Positions 34,377 through 46,321 of a DNA stretch of 64,000 nucleotides are shown piece after piece. The translations under genes and the position numbers were made by a program. The notes beneath the pieces were generated by a model. The model was not told the DNA's origin and searched no databases. It saw nothing but the letters and a program-made list of their open reading frames with translations. Source of the stretch: Marinobacter koreensis (GTDB taxonomy: Bacteria > Pseudomonadota > Gammaproteobacteria > Pseudomonadales > Oleiphilaceae); contig NZ_JAKZAJ010000007.1 of assembly GCF_023156285.1 (NCBI RefSeq), positions 1 through 64,000 of the forward strand, given 5' to 3'. Within the stretch, counting starts at the first letter, position 1, and each line of letters begins with the position of its first letter.

Positions 34377-34877
34377 ATGAGCGTTAACGAACAGAAGGCG
34401 CCTGAGCTCCAGGAGAAGCTGGTTCAGGTTAACCGTGTCGCCAAGGTTGTTAAAGGTGGCCGGATTTTCGCCTTCACCGCACTGACTGTAGTGGGTGACG
34501 GCAAAGGTCGCGTTGGTTTCGGCCGTGGTAAGGCCCGGGAAGTTCCCGTGGCTATCCAGAAGGCGATGGAAGCTGCACGTAAGAACATGGTAGACGTGGC
34601 GCTGGACGGCACCACTCTGCAATACCCGGTCAAGGCTCAGCACGGGGGCTCCAAAGTCTTCATGCAGCCGGCCTCTGAAGGTACTGGTATCATCGCCGGC
34701 GGTGCGATGCGTGCGGTACTCGAAGTAGCGGGTGTTCAGAACGTACTGTCCAAGTGTTATGGGTCTACCAACCCGGTGAACGTGGTACGTTCCACCATCA
34801 AGGGTCTCCAGGCCATGAAGGCGCCTGAGGACGTTGCAGCCAAGCGCGGTAAATCCGTGGAAGACATTCTGGGTTGA
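34377..34877 (+). CDS. rpsE: 30S ribosomal protein S5
   Basis: S5 contributes to decoding fidelity and the mRNA entry helicase. ATG at 34377 is chosen because AGGTGGAG precedes it; an in-frame GTG at 34368 falls inside that Shine-Dalgarno. The product is 166 residues. Conserved [20 protein letters not shown] and [17 protein letters not shown] match the S5 fold; the spectinomycin-site loop is normal. Confidence 0.97.
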   Translation: MSVNEQKAPELQEKLVQVNRVAKVVKGGRIFAFTALTVVGDGKGRVGFGRGKAREVPVAIQKAMEAARKNMVDVALDGTTLQYPVKAQHGGSKVFMQPASEGTGIIAGGAMRAVLEVAGVQNVLSKCYGSTNPVNVVRSTIKGLQAMKAPEDVAAKRGKSVEDILG

Positions 34878-34881
34878 AGTC

Positions 34882-35070
34882 ATGGCGAACGCGAAAACAA
34901 TCAAGGTAACACTGACCCGCAGCCCGATCAGCTGTCAGCCGAAGCACAAGCTGTGTGTGAAGGGCCTGGGTCTTCGTAAAATCGGTCAGACCGTTGAGCT
35001 GGAGGACACCCCCTCCATTCGCGGCATGATCAACCGGGTAAATTACCTGGTACGGGTTGAGGAGAACTAA
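34882..35070 (+). CDS. rpmD: 50S ribosomal protein L30
   Basis: A small 50S protein of 62 residues, with ATG at 34882 five bases after rpsE. Sequence [18 protein letters not shown] and [19 protein letters not shown] is typical. The upstream in-frame start at 34834 lies inside rpsE and is rejected. Confidence 0.96.
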   Translation: MANAKTIKVTLTRSPISCQPKHKLCVKGLGLRKIGQTVELEDTPSIRGMINRVNYLVRVEEN

Positions 35071-35071
35071 G

Positions 35072-35506
35072 ATGCGTCTGAACGAACTTGCTCCGGAACC
35101 CGGTTCACGTCCCGACGCCAAGCGCGTTGGTCGTGGTATCGGTAGCGGTCTCGGCAAGACCGGCGGCCGTGGTCACAAAGGTCTGAAGTCCCGTTCCGGT
35201 GGCTCCGTAGCTCCCGGTTTCGAGGGCGGTCAGCAGCCGTTGGCCCGTCGTCTGCCGAAATTTGGTTTCACTTCCCGTCAGCAGCGCTATGTCGCGGAAA
35301 TTCGCCTGAACGAACTGGCGAAAGTCGATGGCGACGTTGCTGATCTGGAGGCTCTGAAGAAGGCTGACGTGATCCGTGAGGAGATTCGGGAAGCCAAGGT
35401 TATCCTGTCTGGCGAACTGACTCGTCCGGTAACCGTCAAGGGCCTGCGGGTCACCAAAGGCGCACGCGAGGCAATTGCTGCCGCGGGCGGTAAAGTCGAA
35501 GACTAA
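35072..35506 (+). CDS. rplO: 50S ribosomal protein L15
   Basis: A late 50S assembly protein. ATG at 35072 gives 144 residues, the E. coli length, opening [20 protein letters not shown]. The Gly-rich, basic N-terminal extension ([18 protein letters not shown]) is characteristic. secY follows after 17 bases. Confidence 0.97.
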   Translation: MRLNELAPEPGSRPDAKRVGRGIGSGLGKTGGRGHKGLKSRSGGSVAPGFEGGQQPLARRLPKFGFTSRQQRYVAEIRLNELAKVDGDVADLEALKKADVIREEIREAKVILSGELTRPVTVKGLRVTKGAREAIAAAGGKVED

Positions 35507-35523
35507 GGCGAGTCGAGGACTAA

Positions 35524-36846
35524 ATGGCCAAGACAGCATCATTGCCTGCGGGCGGGGGAAAAGGACTTGCAGAGCTGCGTTCGCGGCTCTGGTTTGTCTT
35601 TCTGGCATTGCTGGTGTACCGGATCGGTGCCCATATTCCGGTGCCAGGTATCAATCCCGATCGACTGGCGGCACTGTTTGAGCAGAATCAGGGTACGATC
35701 CTGAGCATGTTCAACATGTTTTCCGGTGGTGCGCTTGAGCGCATGAGTATCTTCGCACTCGGTATCATGCCGTACATTTCGGCTTCTATTATCATGCAGC
35801 TCATGACTGCGGTCAGTCCGCAGCTTGAGCAGCTGAAGAAGGAAGGCGAAGCTGGTCGTCGCAAGATCAGTCAGTATACGCGGTACGGTACGGTCATTCT
35901 GGCGCTTGTTCAGGGCGCCGGTATTTCCATGGGGTTGGCCTCTCAGGGGGTCACCTTTACCGATAGCTTCAGTTTCCACTTCGTAGCGGTTGTCTCTTTT
36001 GTAAGTGGTGCCGTGTTCATGATGTGGTTGGGTGAGCAGATCACCGAGCGGGGCGTTGGCAACGGCATCTCGCTGTTGATTTTTGCCGGTATTGTCGCCG
36101 GGTTGCCCGGTGCGATCGGCCAGACGCTTGAGCAGGCCCGCAATGGCGAGATGAGCCTCCTGGTGGTTTTGGGAATTGCGATTCTTGCTGTGGCTGTAAT
36201 TGGCTTTGTGGTTTTCATGGAGCGCGGTCAGCGCCGATTGACTATCAATTACGCCAAGCGTCAGCAGGGCCGTCGGGTATTTGCTCAACAATCCAGCCAT
36301 CTTCCCCTGAAGGTGAACATGGCCGGCGTGATCCCGCCGATCTTCGCCTCATCAATCCTCCTGTTTCCGGCATCGCTGGGGCAATGGTTTGGTCAGGGCG
36401 AAGGAATGGAGTGGTTGGGCGAGTTGTCCCAGGCCTTGGCGCCGAGTCAGCCCCTGTACATCATCCTGTTTGCAGCAGCAGTGATTTTCTTCTGCTACTT
36501 CTACACGGCACTGATGTACAACTCGAAGGAAGTTGCGGATAACCTCAAGCGTTCCGGCGCCTTTATTCCGGGCATTCGTCCGGGCGAGCAGACTGCCAAA
36601 TATATTGATGGCGTGCTGACCCGCCTGACGCTGTTCGGTGCAATGTACATTACAGCAGTATCCCTGTTCCCTCAGTTCCTGATGGTGGCCGGGAATGTAC
36701 CTTTCTATCTGGGCGGTACGTCGCTGCTGATTGTGGTAGTCGTGGTGATGGATTTTATGGCACAGGTGCAGTCACACCTGATGTCTCATCAGTATGAATC
36801 GCTGATGAAGAAATCCAATCTCAAGGGCTATGGACGGAACGGGTAA
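35524..36846 (+). CDS. secY: preprotein translocase subunit SecY
   Basis: The channel-forming subunit of SecYEG in the inner membrane. It has 440 residues with ten predicted transmembrane segments. The plug and early helices ([30 protein letters not shown]-type region) and the C5 cytoplasmic loop with its conserved [11 protein letters not shown] are visible. Encoded between rplO and rpmJ as usual. Confidence 0.98.
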   Translation: MAKTASLPAGGGKGLAELRSRLWFVFLALLVYRIGAHIPVPGINPDRLAALFEQNQGTILSMFNMFSGGALERMSIFALGIMPYISASIIMQLMTAVSPQLEQLKKEGEAGRRKISQYTRYGTVILALVQGAGISMGLASQGVTFTDSFSFHFVAVVSFVSGAVFMMWLGEQITERGVGNGISLLIFAGIVAGLPGAIGQTLEQARNGEMSLLVVLGIAILAVAVIGFVVFMERGQRRLTINYAKRQQGRRVFAQQSSHLPLKVNMAGVIPPIFASSILLFPASLGQWFGQGEGMEWLGELSQALAPSQPLYIILFAAAVIFFCYFYTALMYNSKEVADNLKRSGAFIPGIRPGEQTAKYIDGVLTRLTLFGAMYITAVSLFPQFLMVAGNVPFYLGGTSLLIVVVVVMDFMAQVQSHLMSHQYESLMKKSNLKGYGRNG

Positions 36847-36879
36847 AAGTCCCGTTCCCCTTGAAAACTGGAGTCGACA

Positions 36880-36993
36880 ATGAAAGTACGCGCTTCGGTA
36901 AAGAAAATTTGCCGTAACTGCAAAGTAATTCGTCGCAATGGCTCGGTTCGAGTCATCTGCACGGAGCCTCGTCACAAGCAGCGCCAGGGCTGA
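36880..36993 (+). CDS. rpmJ: 50S ribosomal protein L36
   Basis: A 37-residue protein translated directly from the [23 protein letters not shown], then [17 protein letters not shown]. Cys11, Cys14, Cys27 and His32 form the zinc ribbon, so this is the zinc-binding (C+) form. GGAG lies just upstream of the ATG. Last gene of the spc operon. Confidence 0.96.
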   Translation: MKVRASVKKICRNCKVIRRNGSVRVICTEPRHKQRQG

Positions 36994-37040
36994 TTCCTTC
37001 GGGAAACGTTCTGACATTGCAAATGGGGTTCGGAATAGTG

Positions 37041-37074
37041 GCGCTTGACTCGGATGCGAGTCAGGCGCTATTAT
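37041..37074 (+). promoter_or_regulatory. alpha operon promoter inside a palindrome
   Basis: TTGACT and TATTAT are separated by 18 bases. GCGC-T-TGACTCG and CGAGTCA-G-GCGC (37041-37052 and 37057-37068) form an almost perfect inverted repeat. The -35 box lies in its left arm and the -10 begins right after its right arm. The same sequence could fold as an RNA hairpin followed by TATTATTT and so end spc transcripts. Confidence 0.7.
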
Positions 37075-37135
37075 TTCGCGCCCTTTTTGTGGCGGAAAAT
37101 TCACACAGCAAAGCTTTGAACGCGGAGTAATTTGG

Positions 37136-37492
37136 ATGGCACGTATAGCCGGTGTCAATATACCCGATAACAAACATGCTGTTATCTCGCTCACCTACAT
37201 CTTTGGTGTTGGCAAGACAACAGCCCAGAAGCTTTGCGATGCAACCGGCGTCAAGCCGGACGTCAAGGTCAAGGACCTTACCGACGAGCAGCTTGAAGCA
37301 CTTCGTACTGAAGTCGGAAAGGTGTCTGTCGAAGGCGATCTGCGTCGTGAAGTACAGATGAACATCAAGCGTTTGAAGGATCTCGGATGCCACCGTGGTC
37401 TGCGTCATCGTCATGGCCTTCCGGTCCGTGGCCAGCGCACCAAGACCAACGCCCGCACCCGTAAAGGTCCTCGCAAACCTATTCGCAAGTAA
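37136..37492 (+). CDS. rpsM: 30S ribosomal protein S13
   Basis: S13 contacts P-site tRNA and forms intersubunit bridges. It has 118 residues, as in E. coli, with the start [20 protein letters not shown], the H2TH segment near residues 14-60, and the basic tail [18 protein letters not shown]. First gene of the alpha operon; S4 feedback control is known in E. coli but not demonstrable here. Confidence 0.98.
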   Translation: MARIAGVNIPDNKHAVISLTYIFGVGKTTAQKLCDATGVKPDVKVKDLTDEQLEALRTEVGKVSVEGDLRREVQMNIKRLKDLGCHRGLRHRHGLPVRGQRTKTNARTRKGPRKPIRK

Positions 37493-37505
37493 CAGGTAGG
37501 CAAAC

Positions 37506-37895
37506 ATGGCAAAGCCAGGTACACGTACCCGTAAAAAGGTGAAAAAGACGGTTGTTGATGGCGTCGCGCACATCCACGCGTCCTTCAACAACACTATCGT
37601 GACCATTTCGGACCGCCAGGGCAACGTTCTGTCCTGGGCCACTTCAGGTGGTTCCGGTTTCCGCGGCTCACGTAAGAGTACACCTTTTGCTGCGCAGGTA
37701 GCAGCTGAAAGAGCCGGTAACGCGGCTGCTGAATACGGCCTTAAAAACCTGGATGTAGAGGTTAAGGGTCCTGGGCCCGGACGTGAATCTGCAGTTCGCG
37801 CGCTGAATGCGTGTGGCTACAAGATTACCAACATCACTGATGTGACGCCGATTCCCCACAACGGCTGTCGTCCGCCCAAGAAGCGCCGCGTCTAA
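37506..37895 (+). CDS. rpsK: 30S ribosomal protein S11
   Basis: A platform protein near the E-site mRNA. It has 129 residues, the E. coli length. Conserved [21 protein letters not shown] and the C-terminal [15 protein letters not shown] are exact family landmarks. Confidence 0.98.
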   Translation: MAKPGTRTRKKVKKTVVDGVAHIHASFNNTIVTISDRQGNVLSWATSGGSGFRGSRKSTPFAAQVAAERAGNAAAEYGLKNLDVEVKGPGPGRESAVRALNACGYKITNITDVTPIPHNGCRPPKKRRV

Positions 37896-37913
37896 CACAG
37901 GAGACAGTGAAAT

Positions 37914-38534
37914 ATGGCTCGTTATATAGGCCCGAAGTGCAAGCTGTCTCGTCGTGAAGGGACAGATCTTTTTCTGAAGAGCGGCGTTCGCGCGCTCGAT
38001 TCGAAGTGCAACATCGAGACTCCGCCGGGTATGCACGGCGCGCGTCGCGGTCGTCTGTCCGAGTACGGCGTACAGCTTCGTGAAAAACAGAAAGTCCGTC
38101 GTATCTACGGCGTACTGGAGAAGCAGTTCCGCAACTACTACAAGGAAGCTGCGCGTCTCAAGGGCGCAACAGGTGAAAACCTGCTTCAGCTTCTGGAAGG
38201 TCGTCTGGACAATGTTGTATACCGCATGGGTTTTGGTTCGACCCGTGCAGAAGCCCGTCAGCTCGTCTCTCACAAGGCGATCCTGGTAAATGACAAGGCG
38301 GTGAATATCCCGTCCTACCAGGTTAAGCCAGGTGACGTTGTGAGCGTGCGCGAGAAGGCCAAAAACCAGTTGCGCGTTAAAGGTGCCCTGGATCTGGCCG
38401 GAAGTCGTGCACCGGTAAGCTGGGTAGAGGTTGACGCCAACAAGATGTCCGGCGTTTACAAGTCAGTGCCTGAGCGTACTGAACTGCCGGCCGACATCAA
38501 CGAGAACCTCATCGTCGAGCTTTACTCCAAGTAA
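37914..38534 (+). CDS. rpsD: 30S ribosomal protein S4
   Basis: S4 nucleates 30S assembly and in E. coli represses the alpha operon. It has 206 residues, the same as E. coli, with [19 protein letters not shown] at the N terminus and an S4 RNA-binding motif in the middle ([21 protein letters not shown]). Confidence 0.98.
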   Translation: MARYIGPKCKLSRREGTDLFLKSGVRALDSKCNIETPPGMHGARRGRLSEYGVQLREKQKVRRIYGVLEKQFRNYYKEAARLKGATGENLLQLLEGRLDNVVYRMGFGSTRAEARQLVSHKAILVNDKAVNIPSYQVKPGDVVSVREKAKNQLRVKGALDLAGSRAPVSWVEVDANKMSGVYKSVPERTELPADINENLIVELYSK

Positions 38535-38569
38535 AGTCCAGTAAGCAACGATAGCAGATAGGGGCGTCT

Positions 38570-39574
38570 ATGCAGCGTTCAGTACATGAGTTATTGACAC
38601 CTCGTACCATTGACGTGAAGGAATCCAGCGCAACGCGTGCGAAGGTGACTCTCGAGCCTCTGGAGCGTGGTTTCGGCCACACTCTGGGCAGTGCACTGCG
38701 CCGTATTCTCTTGTCATCGATGCCGGGCTGCGCCATTACTGAAGCGCAGATCGACGGTGTCCTGCACGAATACAGCGCCATCGAGGGTGTCCAGGAGGAT
38801 GTCATTGAGATTCTTCTGAATCTCAAGGGCGTCGCCGTGAAAATGAACGGCCGGGACGAAGCCGAGCTCACGCTCAGCAAGAAAGGCCCGGGTGTTGTAA
38901 CAGCCGGCGATATCAAGCTGGATCACGACGTTGAGATCGCGAATCCGGATCATGTGATCTGCCACCTGAGTGAAAACGGTGAAGTGAACATGCGTCTGCG
39001 TATCGCCCGTGGTCGCGGCTATGAGCCGGCAGACCAGCGTGGCCTTGACGAGGACGAGACTCGCGCCATCGGACGCCTGCAGCTGGACGCTACTTTCAGC
39101 CCGGTTCGTCGCGTGGCCTACGCCGTAGAAAGTGCGCGGGTTGAGCAGCGGACCGATCTGGACAAGCTGGTGATTGACCTGGAAACGAATGGCACGATTG
39201 ACCCGGAAGAAGCGATTCGTCGGGCGGCAACCATTCTCCAGCAGCAACTGGCGGTGTTTGTTGATTTCGATCACGAGAAAGAGCCCGAGCGTGTTGAGGA
39301 AGAGGAAGAAATAGATCCCATCCTCCTGCGCCCGGTCGACGATCTGGAATTGACAGTGCGTTCAGCTAACTGCTTGAAGGCTGAGAACATTTACTATATC
39401 GGCGATCTGATTCAGCGTACCGAAGTGGAGCTGCTGAAGACGCCTAACCTTGGCAAAAAGTCGCTGACAGAGATCAAGGACGTTCTGGCGTCCCGTGGTT
39501 TGTCTCTGGGCATGCGTCTTGATAACTGGCCGCCGGCTAGCCTTCGTGGCGACGACCGGGTTCTGGGCGGTTAA
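38570..39574 (+). CDS. rpoA: RNA polymerase alpha subunit
   Basis: The alpha dimer scaffolds RNA polymerase; its C-terminal domain binds UP elements and activators. It has 334 residues. The N-terminal domain contains [19 protein letters not shown], and the C-terminal domain runs from about residue 250 ([21 protein letters not shown]), ending with the helix-hairpin-helix [20 protein letters not shown]. The acidic linker ([12 protein letters not shown]) is typical. Confidence 0.98.
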   Translation: MQRSVHELLTPRTIDVKESSATRAKVTLEPLERGFGHTLGSALRRILLSSMPGCAITEAQIDGVLHEYSAIEGVQEDVIEILLNLKGVAVKMNGRDEAELTLSKKGPGVVTAGDIKLDHDVEIANPDHVICHLSENGEVNMRLRIARGRGYEPADQRGLDEDETRAIGRLQLDATFSPVRRVAYAVESARVEQRTDLDKLVIDLETNGTIDPEEAIRRAATILQQQLAVFVDFDHEKEPERVEEEEEIDPILLRPVDDLELTVRSANCLKAENIYYIGDLIQRTEVELLKTPNLGKKSLTEIKDVLASRGLSLGMRLDNWPPASLRGDDRVLGG

Positions 39575-39607
39575 TCGCCGATTAGTTTAAGGTAAGGAAT
39601 CAGAGCA

Positions 39608-40006
39608 ATGCGTCATCGTAAGAGTGGTCGTAAGTTCAGCAGGACCAGTGCGCATCGCAAGGCCATGTTCCGTAACATGACTGCGTCACTGGTTGAACAC
39701 GAGCTGATCAAAACAACGCTGCCGAAAGCCAAAGAGCTTCGTCGGGTAGCGGAACCTTTGATCACGCTTTCCAAGAAAGATTCGGTTGCGAATCGTCGTC
39801 TGGCATTTGCCCGCCTGCGCGACGATGCTGCGGTTGCCAAGCTCTTTGATGAGCTGGGCCCGCGCTACAGCGACCGTCCGGGGGGTTACCTCCGCATCCT
39901 GAAGTGCGGCTTCCGTGCTGGCGACAATGCCCCGATGGCATTCGTCGAGCTGGTTGGTCGTCCTCTGGATGTCGAAGCGGAAGAGGTGGACGAAGACGAG
40001 GATTAA
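39608..40006 (+). CDS. rplQ: 50S ribosomal protein L17
   Basis: L17 lies near the exit tunnel. It has 132 residues, with [20 protein letters not shown] at the N terminus and an acidic tail ([10 protein letters not shown]) slightly longer than in E. coli. It ends the long gene-expression block, and a bidirectional-looking terminator follows. Confidence 0.98.
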   Translation: MRHRKSGRKFSRTSAHRKAMFRNMTASLVEHELIKTTLPKAKELRRVAEPLITLSKKDSVANRRLAFARLRDDAAVAKLFDELGPRYSDRPGGYLRILKCGFRAGDNAPMAFVELVGRPLDVEAEEVDEDED

Positions 40007-40035
40007 TTGCCTCGGCTTTGGCCAACGACAAAAAG

Positions 40036-40068
40036 ACCGGGTTCCGTCAGGATCCCGGTTTTTTTGTG
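40036..40068. terminator. terminator after rplQ
   Basis: ACCGGGTTCC pairs with GGATCCCGGT (one T-T mismatch) over loop GTCA, followed by a run of seven T on the plus strand. The complementary strand also ends the stem in a T run, so it can stop transcripts from uvrA as well. Confidence 0.9.
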
Positions 40069-40110
40069 TCTGGGTTTTATATGGCTGGTAGCCTGAGAGC
40101 TTGGGTGGCT

Positions 40111-40203
40111 GGTGCGGGGGTGAGGGTGTCTTTTCTTTGGGAAAACAACTCGCTTCGCTCAGACATCTTTTCCCGGCAGAAAATACACCCTCACCCCCGC
40201 ACC
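40111..40203. repeat. palindromic intergenic element (REP/MITE-like)
   Basis: GGTGCGGGGGTGAGGGTGT (40111-40129) and its exact reverse complement (40185-40203) are 19-base arms. Inside, TTTTCTTTGGGAAAA and TTTTCCCGGCAGAAAA continue the pairing with a few mismatches. The loop carries CTCGCTTCGCTCAGACA. There is no open reading frame and no T tract. The size and nested structure suggest a dispersed extragenic palindrome, which only a whole-genome count can show. Confidence 0.75.
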
Positions 40204-40228
40204 GACAGAGCTGTGGTTTGCCCGTCGG

Positions 40229-43051
<2,823 letters not shown>

Positions 43052-43079
43052 AACACCTCTCAGGTCGAAAAAAACGAAA

Positions 43080-43109
43080 ATTATACCGCGTTATCATAGT
43101 GGTCGTGAA
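43080..43109 (-). promoter_or_regulatory. uvrA promoter
   Basis: On the minus strand a perfect TATAAT lies 29 bases before the uvrA ATG. TTCACG, matching four of six -35 bases, lies 18 bases further upstream. No CTGT-N8-ACAG operator overlaps it. Confidence 0.55.
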
Positions 43110-43158
43110 ACCGCAAATGACTCATGGCATGCCGTCAGTCCCTCGCCAACGCGGCTTC

Positions 43159-43167
43159 TGTTACAAT
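43159..43167 (+). promoter_or_regulatory. extended -10 promoter of the MFS gene
   Basis: TG-T-TACAAT forms an extended -10 element 70 bases before the MFS ATG. No good -35 is seen at 17 or 18 bases. Confidence 0.4.
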
Positions 43168-43237
43168 GCGCGCCCTGCGGGAAGCCCCACGCTTCCTGGC
43201 CATTGGCTTTCACTCCGCGGCTGAGGTACCCACTGCG

Positions 43238-44608
43238 ATGAATGCACTGGAAAAACGTTCTGTTTCTGCTCTGGCGTCCGTTTACGCGATGCGCATGCTG
43301 GGCCTGTTCATGGTGCTGCCCGTATTCATGCTGCTCGGTAAGGACCTCCAGGGCGCAACACCGGCGCTGCTTGGTCTCGCCATCGGTGCCTACGGCTTGA
43401 GCCAGGCACTCCTTCAGATTCCCTTCGGCATGCTATCTGACCGAGTTGGTCGTAAGCGGATGATCTACATTGGGTTGATCCTGTTTGCGATCGGCAGCCT
43501 GCTTGCCGCGTCCACCGATTCAATATACGTGGTGATTGCGGGAAGGGTTTTACAGGGGTCGGGTGCGATTGCCAGTGTTTTGATGGCACTGTTGAGTGAC
43601 CTTACCCGCGAGGAGGAGCGTACCAAGGCCATGGCGACGGTGGGTATGTCCATTGGCCTGTCGTTTTCGGTGTCGCTGGTGTTGGGGCCGTTGATTGGCT
43701 CGCACTTCGGGCTGTCCGGCATTTTCTACGCCACCGGCGTGTTATCCCTCGTTGCGCTGGTGATTGTCCACCAGGTGGTGCCAACGCCGCATCAGCAGCG
43801 TGCCAGCGCGGATACTCAGCCGGCACGGGAGATGCTGGGGCGGGTGCTGAGCGAAGGGCGCTTGCTGCGTCTCGACTTCGGAATTTTTTCCCTCCATCTG
43901 GTGCTGACTTCCCTCTTCCTTGTGTTCCCGACCGTGCTTGAGGACAAGCTGGGGCTGGCCAGCAGCTCGCACTGGTGGTTCTATCTCACCGTGATGGTGA
44001 CGTCGTTCTTTGCGATGATTCCATTTATCATCATTGGCGAGAAAAAAAGGCAGATGAAAGCGATTCTGTGTGGCGCCATTGCCTTGTTGACGGCCGCCGC
44101 CGGTGCGCTGTCGAATCTTCGCCACAGCCTGGTATTTGCCTGGGTGGTCCTGTTCTTCTTTTTCATGGCGTTCAACCTTCTTGAGGCCAGCCTGCCGTCA
44201 CTGATCAGTAAGGAAGCGCCGGCGGCGAGCAAGGGCACGGCCATGGGGGTTTATTCCACCTCCCAGTTCCTGGGAGCATTCATTGGCGGTTCCCTTGGCG
44301 GTATGATGCTGGAGTCTATTGGTGTGTCCGGCGTGGTGGGGCTGATGGTTGCGGTGCTTCTGGTCTGGCTTTTGGTAGCTCTCACGATGCCGACGCCGGG
44401 CTACACGACCAGTTTCATGGTACAGTTGCAGCAAGCCGTGTCCGGCCGGTTTGACGATGTGGACGCGAGCCTCCGCGAACTGCCGGGAGTGCGGGATGTG
44501 GTCATTGTCGAGGAGGCATCAACTGCCTATCTCAAAATCGACCGGCAGGAGTTCGATGAAGGACGGCTTGCTGAACTGGCATTTGTCCGGCAGGGTAACA
44601 GTCTTTGA
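43238..44608 (+). CDS. YajR-like MFS transporter
   Basis: A proton-driven major facilitator transporter of the inner membrane; substrate unknown. It has 456 residues from ATG 43238, which follows a GAGG. An upstream reading from 43124 has no Shine-Dalgarno and a non-membrane N terminus. Twelve transmembrane segments are predicted. The MFS motif A appears as GMLSDRVGRKRMIYIG near residue 64. After the last helix a small domain (about 395-456, LQQAVSGRFDDVDASLREL through YLKIDRQEFDE) resembles the YAM domain of E. coli YajR. It sits in the uvrA-MFS-ssb order found in Pseudomonas. Confidence 0.85.
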   Translation: MNALEKRSVSALASVYAMRMLGLFMVLPVFMLLGKDLQGATPALLGLAIGAYGLSQALLQIPFGMLSDRVGRKRMIYIGLILFAIGSLLAASTDSIYVVIAGRVLQGSGAIASVLMALLSDLTREEERTKAMATVGMSIGLSFSVSLVLGPLIGSHFGLSGIFYATGVLSLVALVIVHQVVPTPHQQRASADTQPAREMLGRVLSEGRLLRLDFGIFSLHLVLTSLFLVFPTVLEDKLGLASSSHWWFYLTVMVTSFFAMIPFIIIGEKKRQMKAILCGAIALLTAAAGALSNLRHSLVFAWVVLFFFFMAFNLLEASLPSLISKEAPAASKGTAMGVYSTSQFLGAFIGGSLGGMMLESIGVSGVVGLMVAVLLVWLLVALTMPTPGYTTSFMVQLQQAVSGRFDDVDASLRELPGVRDVVIVEEASTAYLKIDRQEFDEGRLAELAFVRQGNSL

Positions 44609-44616
44609 GATCCGGA

Positions 44617-44637
44617 AGCCCGCAAGGAGTGCGGGCT
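44617..44637. repeat. hairpin between the MFS gene and ssb
   Basis: AGCCCGCA and TGCGGGCT are perfect 8-base arms with loop AGGAG. No T run follows, so termination is uncertain. The sequence lies 29 bases before the ssb ATG. Confidence 0.55.
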
Positions 44638-44665
44638 CCCCAGAAACTTCAGTCAGGAGCATACG

Positions 44666-45190
44666 ATGGCACGAGGCGTAAACAAGGTCATTCTTATTGG
44701 CAATCTCGGACAGGATCCGGATACCCGCTACACCCCGAATGGTAATGCGGTGGTTAATCTGAACCTGGCCACCGATGAGAGCTACAAGGATCGTCAGACA
44801 GGGCAGCTGGTTCCGAAAACCGAATGGCACCGGGTCGTTCTGTTCGGCAAGGTAGCGGAAGTGGCCGGGCAGTACCTTCGGAAGGGCTCCAAAGTCTACA
44901 TCGAAGGTAAGCTGCAAACCCGGAAATGGCAGGGTCAGGATGGCCAGGATCGTTACACCACCGAAGTGGTTGTCGATATCAATGGGCAGATGCAGATGCT
45001 GGATAGTCGAGGTGGTGAAGGTGGTATGTCCCAGGGCGCGCCGGCAGGACGTCCTCAGCAGACCAGTCAGCCTGCGGCGGCGCCCCAGTCAGGACCTTCG
45101 CAGGCCCCGGCGGGCGGATATGGCCAGCCGTCACAGAGCGGTGGTATGCCGGAACCGATTGACGACTTCGATGACGACATTCCGTTCTGA
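44666..45190 (+). CDS. ssb: single-stranded DNA-binding protein
   Basis: SSB coats single-stranded DNA in replication and repair and recruits partners by its tail. It has 174 residues: an OB fold (about 4-110, [19 protein letters not shown] to [15 protein letters not shown]), a Gly/Gln/Pro-rich linker, and the canonical acidic tip [10 protein letters not shown] strong terminator follows. In Vibrio, ssb also neighbours the MSHA locus. Confidence 0.98.
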   Translation: MARGVNKVILIGNLGQDPDTRYTPNGNAVVNLNLATDESYKDRQTGQLVPKTEWHRVVLFGKVAEVAGQYLRKGSKVYIEGKLQTRKWQGQDGQDRYTTEVVVDINGQMQMLDSRGGEGGMSQGAPAGRPQQTSQPAAAPQSGPSQAPAGGYGQPSQSGGMPEPIDDFDDDIPF

Positions 45191-45214
45191 CGTATTCATT
45201 TCATCGCCTTGTTG

Positions 45215-45246
45215 AAAAGCCCTCGCGTTTGCGGGGGCTTTTTTGT
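45215..45246 (+). terminator. ssb terminator
   Basis: AAAAGCCCTCGC pairs with GCGGGGGCTTTT (one T-G pair) over GTTT and continues into T residues. It insulates ssb from the MSHA operon. Confidence 0.93.
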
Positions 45247-45273
45247 AACGCTGCTGCAAAAAGACGTGAAATC

Positions 45274-45309
45274 GATCAAAAAACGTAGAGTTAGGGTTAT
45301 TTTTTGATC
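45274..45309. repeat. inverted repeat upstream of the MSHA operon
   Basis: GATCAAAAAA and TTTTTTGATC are perfect 10-base arms 16 bases apart in the gap between the ssb terminator and mshI. A smaller repeat TGGCC-N7-GGCCA follows at 45330-45346. The two-turn spacing of half-sites suits a dimeric regulator. No clear promoter boxes were recognised beside it. Confidence 0.65.
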
Positions 45310-45397
45310 TATCATGTAACCCACTGTAAATGGCCGTTTTTTGGCCAATAATAATAAACCGGATCGTGCGAGTGCTTTCATCTTCCAGTCTGTATCC

Positions 45398-46321
45398 ATG
45401 GGCAGCGTTTCCTTGTTTCAAAAACTGAAAAACATGTTTCGGCCAGGGCGCGCCACCCAACGCGTTTCCCTCGAAGTGCGTCCCGACGGGATTGCCTGGG
45501 CGATGAATGTTCAGGGCCCTGATCCCCGCTCCGGTTTTTCCGAATGTCTGCCGGCCAGACGAGGGGAAACCCTAAAGTCCCTGGTCGAACAGAATGGCTG
45601 GGCAGGTGCAGTCGCCACATTGGTTCTGCCGCTGGATCAGTACCAGGTCTTCCAGATGGAACGGCCCGAGGGTATCGAAGAAGACGAATTGGCGGATGCC
45701 CTGAAGTGGAAGCTCAAGGATCTGCTCGATTTCAGCCCTTCGGATGCTGTCTCAGACGTTTTTCCTTTCCCCAGCGATGGCGCCAGAGGCCGTGGAGAAC
45801 TGGCCAATGTGGTGGCGGCTCGAAAAGCGCTGGTGAGCGATTTGGCGGCCCTGGTACTGGACTGCGGCATGCAACTGGAACGCGTGGATATCGCGGAGTT
45901 GGCTTTGCGCAATCTCGTGGCCCGGATGTCCGGTACTGACCGGAGCACCGCGTTGGTCCACTTGCGTGAGGGTTACGGTCAGCTTGTTATCTGTCGGGGC
46001 CAAACCCTCTATCTGTCCCGTCGGCTCGATGTCTCTTACGATGAGCTGCGTGATGCGGCCCGTCAGGAGAGTGCGGTACAGACGCTGGCGCTGGAGATCC
46101 AGCGGTCTCTCGATTATTACGAGAGCCAGATGGGGCAGGTTCCCCCGAATACCATTTTCCTGGTCGCCCGGGACAGCGTTCTGCCTTTGTCCTCCATGTT
46201 GTCCTCCTACGTGGCCGCCGAGATTGCCACACCTGACTGGGCGTCCCTCGGCCTGGACGGGTCGCTCGATAGCCGGTGCATCGCCGCATGGAGCAGTGCT
46301 CTCGTGGGGGGCGTTGCATGA
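45398..46321 (+). CDS. mshI: MSHA biogenesis protein MshI (PilM-like)
   Basis: A cytoplasmic, actin-like-fold protein expected to couple the MSHA pilus ATPase to the inner-membrane complex. ATG at 45398 gives 307 residues; an in-frame TTG at 45341 is less likely. The N-terminal part (VSLEVRPDGIAWAM) and the segment with SLDYYESQMGQVPPNTIFLV match PilM/MshI proteins. The next gene overlaps by four bases. In Vibrio, mshH precedes mshI; here it is absent. Confidence 0.88.
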   Translation: MGSVSLFQKLKNMFRPGRATQRVSLEVRPDGIAWAMNVQGPDPRSGFSECLPARRGETLKSLVEQNGWAGAVATLVLPLDQYQVFQMERPEGIEEDELADALKWKLKDLLDFSPSDAVSDVFPFPSDGARGRGELANVVAARKALVSDLAALVLDCGMQLERVDIAELALRNLVARMSGTDRSTALVHLREGYGQLVICRGQTLYLSRRLDVSYDELRDAARQESAVQTLALEIQRSLDYYESQMGQVPPNTIFLVARDSVLPLSSMLSSYVAAEIATPDWASLGLDGSLDSRCIAAWSSALVGGVA

